The position numbers and the translations under genes were made by a program. 64,000 bases of DNA, from assembly GCF_900115085.1 (NCBI RefSeq), contig NZ_FOVF01000006.1, forward strand, positions 1-64,000. The letters run 5' to 3'. Origin of the DNA: Dokdonella immobilis (lineage in GTDB: Bacteria; Pseudomonadota; Gammaproteobacteria; Xanthomonadales; Rhodanobacteraceae). Under the pieces are notes generated by a model. It did not search any database, was not told where the DNA came from, and saw only the letters and a list, made by a program, of their open reading frames with translations. This document shows positions 61,245 to 64,000 of the stretch, in pieces (within the stretch, counting starts at the first letter, position 1; every line of letters begins with the position of its first letter).

Positions 61245-63724
61245 AGCCGGTCGCCTTCGCCGCGCGCAGCCTGCGCCGCGAATTCCGCCACGGCGAACTG
61301 GCGACCCTGGCGGCGGCCCTGGTCCTCGCCGTGGCCGCCCTGAGCGCGGTCGGCACCCTGGCCAGCCGCGTCGAGAGCGCCATCCTCGCCTCGGCCGCCG
61401 AGCTGCTTGGAGGCGACCTCGGGGTCAGTGCGCGTCGCGAGGCGTTGCCCGAATCGTTTTCCGCCGAGGCGGCCCGTCTTGGACTCGCCAGCAGTCGCAG
61501 CGTCGAATTCTCGAGTGTCGTGTTCGCCGGCGAGAACAGCCAGTTCAGTGAAGTCCGTGCGGTCGACGCGGCCTTCCCGCTGCGCGGCAAGCTGGTCGTC
61601 GCCGACGCAACCGGCAGTCAGGTCGTGGCGCATGCGCCAAAGCGAGGACAGGTCTATGCCGATCGCGCCGTGCTCAGTGCGCTGGCGGCTTCGGTCGGCA
61701 ACGTCCTCCAGTTGGGGGGCCATGACCTGACCATCGCCGGCGAGATCGTCGCCGCGCCCGGCAGCTCGGTGTTCCAGTTTGCCCCGACCCTGCTCATGAA
61801 CCTCGATGATGCCGAGTCCAGCGGCCTGCTCGGCATCGGCAGCCGCGCCACCTACCGCGTTCTCGTTGCCGGCAATGCCGACGCAATCAGCCGCTACGCC
61901 GGGTGGGCCGGGCAGAACCTGCCCGCGATGGCACGCCTGACCACGGTCGCGGAAGCCCAGGCCAATCTGCGTACCGCATTCGAGCGCGGCGAGAATTTCC
62001 TGCGCCTGGCGGCCCTGCTGGCCGCCCTGCTGGCCGGTATCGCGGTGGCCCTGGCCGCGCAGCGTTTCGCCCGGCGCAAGACCGAGGAGGTCGCCCTGCT
62101 GCGCTGCCTCGGCGCCAGCCGCCGCGAAATCGTCCTCGCCCTGAGCCTCGAACTGGTCCTGCTGGCCCTGCCCGCCTGCCTTTTGGGCGGAGCACTCGGC
62201 ATCGGTATGCAACAGGTCGCCTTCCTGTTCGCCAGCGAGCTGCTTGGCGGCGCCGCCCCGGCCCTGCCGCTGGCGCCGGCCGCTTCGGCCTTCGTGGTCG
62301 GCCTCGCCGTGCTGTTCGGGTTCGCCCTGCCACCGCTGCTGCGTCTGCGCGATGTCGAACCGATGCGCGTCTTCCGACGCGATCTGCAGACCCGCCTGCG
62401 CCGCTTCGACGCCCTCTACCTGCTGCCGCTGCTGGTCGGCGGCGGGCTGATCCTGCTGGAGAGCGGCTCAACGAAACTGGCCGGGGTCCTCGCCGGTGCG
62501 CTCGGCGCAGTGGCCGTGGCGACCCTGCTGCTCAGCCTGCTCCTGCTCAAGGGCCTGCGCGCAAGTTCGCGCAAGCTGCCGGGGGCGCTGCGTTTCGGCC
62601 TGGCCAACCTGAGCCGCCGGCGTGCACTGACCCTGATCCAGGTCGGCGCCCTGGCCCTGAGCCTGACGGCGCTGAACCTGCTGGCCGTGGTCGGCCCCTC
62701 GCTGCTCGATCGCTGGCGCGCCGACCTGCCGCAGGACACGCCCAACTATTTCGTCCTGAACCTGCAGCCCGGGCAGCGCGCCGAATTCGAACAGCGCCTG
62801 GCCGCGCTCGGCGCCAGCAACCTGAGCCTGCTGCCATTGGCCGCCGGCAAGCTCGTCGCGATCAATGGCAAGCCGCTGCGCGCCAGCGACTACGCCGAAG
62901 ATTCGCGCGCCGGGAACTGGATCGAGGGCGAGGTACGGGTGTCCTGGAGCGAACAGCTGCCGCCGTCGAACCGCATCATCGCCGGCACCTGGCCCGGTCC
63001 CGATCCGCAAGCCGCCGAATTGTCGGTCGACCGGGGCTGGTTCGAACTGTTTCGGCTCAAGCTTGGCGATAGCATGACCCTGCGCGTCGGCGACCGCGAA
63101 GTCACCGCGACGGTCACCAGCGTGCGCGAGATCGACTGGGATTCGTTCCGGGTCAACTTCTTCATGATGCTCGATCCGGCGCATGGCGATCCGCTGCCGC
63201 ACAGCCTGATCTCGAGCTTCCACCTGCCGGTGGGCAATGCCGCCCTTGCGACCCTTTCGAGGGCGATGCCGAACCTCTCGCTGATCGACGTCAATTCGAT
63301 CCTTGACCGGGTCCGCGACATTATCAGCCGGGTCTCCTCGGCGGTGACCTGGGTGCTCGGCTTCAGCCTCGCGGCGGGCATCCTCGTCCTGCTCGCCGCA
63401 CTCGCTGCGACGGCCGACGAACGACGCTTCGAAATCGCCCTGCTGCGCACGCTCGGTGCCCATGGCCGGCAGCTGACGGCCGCGGTGCTCGGCGAATTCG
63501 CCGCACTCGGCCTGCTCGCTGGCGCCGTCGCCGCGGCCGGCGCGGCCGGCACCGGAATCGCGCTGGCGCGCAACGTGTTCCGCATGCCCGACTACTGGCC
63601 GCCGGCCGTCGAACTGGCCGGCATGGCGCTGGCCTCGGCGCTCGTGGTCATGCTTGCCGGACTCGCCGGAACGCGTCGCATCGCGCGCACGCCGCCAATG
63701 CGCGTGCTTCGCTACGGCAACTGA
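61241..63724 (+). CDS. ybbP: FtsX-like permease, YbbP type
   Basis: 827 aa starting at GTG overlapping the ybbA stop. Two FtsX blocks are visible: an N-terminal segment with FARRKTEEVALLRCLGASRREIVLALSLE-type pattern (key piece LLRCLGASRREI) and a C-terminal block with ATADERRFEIALLRTLGAHGRQL. TM near residues 12-32, then groups near 250-370, 390-470 and 700-800. Functions with YbbA in lipid or toxic-compound handling in the envelope; exact substrate unknown. The tesA/ybbA/ybbP arrangement is conserved in gammaproteobacteria. Confidence 0.92.
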   Translation: MKPVAFAARSLRREFRHGELATLAAALVLAVAALSAVGTLASRVESAILASAAELLGGDLGVSARREALPESFSAEAARLGLASSRSVEFSSVVFAGENSQFSEVRAVDAAFPLRGKLVVADATGSQVVAHAPKRGQVYADRAVLSALAASVGNVLQLGGHDLTIAGEIVAAPGSSVFQFAPTLLMNLDDAESSGLLGIGSRATYRVLVAGNADAISRYAGWAGQNLPAMARLTTVAEAQANLRTAFERGENFLRLAALLAALLAGIAVALAAQRFARRKTEEVALLRCLGASRREIVLALSLELVLLALPACLLGGALGIGMQQVAFLFASELLGGAAPALPLAPAASAFVVGLAVLFGFALPPLLRLRDVEPMRVFRRDLQTRLRRFDALYLLPLLVGGGLILLESGSTKLAGVLAGALGAVAVATLLLSLLLLKGLRASSRKLPGALRFGLANLSRRRALTLIQVGALALSLTALNLLAVVGPSLLDRWRADLPQDTPNYFVLNLQPGQRAEFEQRLAALGASNLSLLPLAAGKLVAINGKPLRASDYAEDSRAGNWIEGEVRVSWSEQLPPSNRIIAGTWPGPDPQAAELSVDRGWFELFRLKLGDSMTLRVGDREVTATVTSVREIDWDSFRVNFFMMLDPAHGDPLPHSLISSFHLPVGNAALATLSRAMPNLSLIDVNSILDRVRDIISRVSSAVTWVLGFSLAAGILVLLAALAATADERRFEIALLRTLGAHGRQLTAAVLGEFAALGLLAGAVAAAGAAGTGIALARNVFRMPDYWPPAVELAGMALASALVVMLAGLAGTRRIARTPPMRVLRYGN

Positions 63725-63780
63725 CCCGGCCCGTCCGCGCTCGCTTGCGCGCCACGCCGTCCGGCCGCTAAGGTGCGGCG

Positions 63781-64000
63781 ATGGACGCCAGTGAAAAACG
63801 CCGCTTTCCGCGCCTGCCGATCTTCTCGGCGGCGCTGATCACACGGGCCGGCCAGGGCTGGCTCAGCGAAGTGCGGGACCTGTCCCAAGGTGGTGCCTGC
63901 CTCGGGCGCCCCCGGCACTGGCAACCTGCGGCGTCTTCGGACTGCCGCATCTACTTCATTTTCGACCAGGAAACCGTCATCGGCATCGATTCGCGCTGCG
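63781..64000 (+). CDS. PilZ-domain protein, truncated by the window end
   Basis: At least 73 residues from the ATG at 63781, with the frame open to the window edge. The first part is KRRFPRLP followed by VRDLSQGGACLG, i.e. the RxxxR and D/N-x-S-x-x-G motifs of cyclic-di-GMP-binding PilZ domains, separated by about 20 residues as usual. The remaining visible residues are a beta-rich stretch ending RIYFIFDQETVIGIDSRC. The full length and any additional domain cannot be seen. Lies 56 nt after ybbP. Confidence 0.8.
   Translation, partial: MDASEKRRFPRLPIFSAALITRAGQGWLSEVRDLSQGGACLGRPRHWQPAASSDCRIYFIFDQETVIGIDSRC

Overview
The window is 64 kb of very GC-rich chromosome from a gammaproteobacterium, most likely of the Lysobacterales (Xanthomonadales) in or near the Rhodanobacteraceae. 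This placement is inferred from base composition, gene content (split class II ribonucleotide reductase, RegBA-like pair, NHEJ genes) and the gene order lptD-surA-pdxA-rsmA-apaG-apaH. No rRNA operon is present to confirm it. Most of the sequence is dense housekeeping DNA whose strong codon bias creates long antisense shadow frames.

Layout. 1-2.7 kb: an accessory island with the 3' end of an IS3-family transposase carrying a nonsense codon, then a single NACHT/STAND NTPase gene with clearly lower GC. 2.7-8.3 kb: nrdJb, a Lys/Ala-rich H1-like protein, and a B12-dependent ribonucleotide reductase nrdJ interrupted by a full intein at the catalytic NPC|GE motif, with a tandem pair of NrdR boxes upstream. 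8.5-20.3 kb: a Deg-family protease, topoisomerase IB with an FAD oxidoreductase, a ferritin-like protein, divergent ligD and ku, a GIY-YIG-like gene next to ku, an SDR, and rnpB (RNase P RNA, minus strand). 20.6-31.6 kb: an orphan FtsX-type permease, a GH17-GT2 beta-glucan synthase, and tamA-tamB. 31.6-38.6 kb: a two-component system facing a CpxP/Spy-like gene, a Gly/Ser-rich secreted protein ending at a 160-bp palindromic MITE-like element, a PHB depolymerase-like esterase, a cupin, and a second H1-like protein.

38.7-52.2 kb: two ubiquinone hydroxylases; a cobalamin group (CobC-like phosphatase, BtuM-like transporter, PduO-type adenosyltransferase) that fits the B12-dependent NrdJ; a histone-deacetylase-family protein overlapping lptD; surA, pdxA, an EamA transporter, rsmA, apaG and apaH. 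52.4-57.1 kb (minus strand): lgt-thyA-folA, rlmI, a TerC family gene and dgkA. 57.3-64 kb: a PAP2 phosphatase, a RegB/RegA redox pair with the expected His and Cys positions, the tesA / ybbA-ybbP block with overlapping start codons, and a PilZ gene cut by the window end.

The most noteworthy items are the NACHT gene beside a dead IS element, the intein with its NrdR-controlled host gene, the ku-adjacent GIY-YIG gene, the MITE-like palindrome with a CTAG duplication, two nested inverted-repeat structures at 13957-14159, and the B12 salvage group. I saw no CRISPR array, tRNA, rRNA or prophage.
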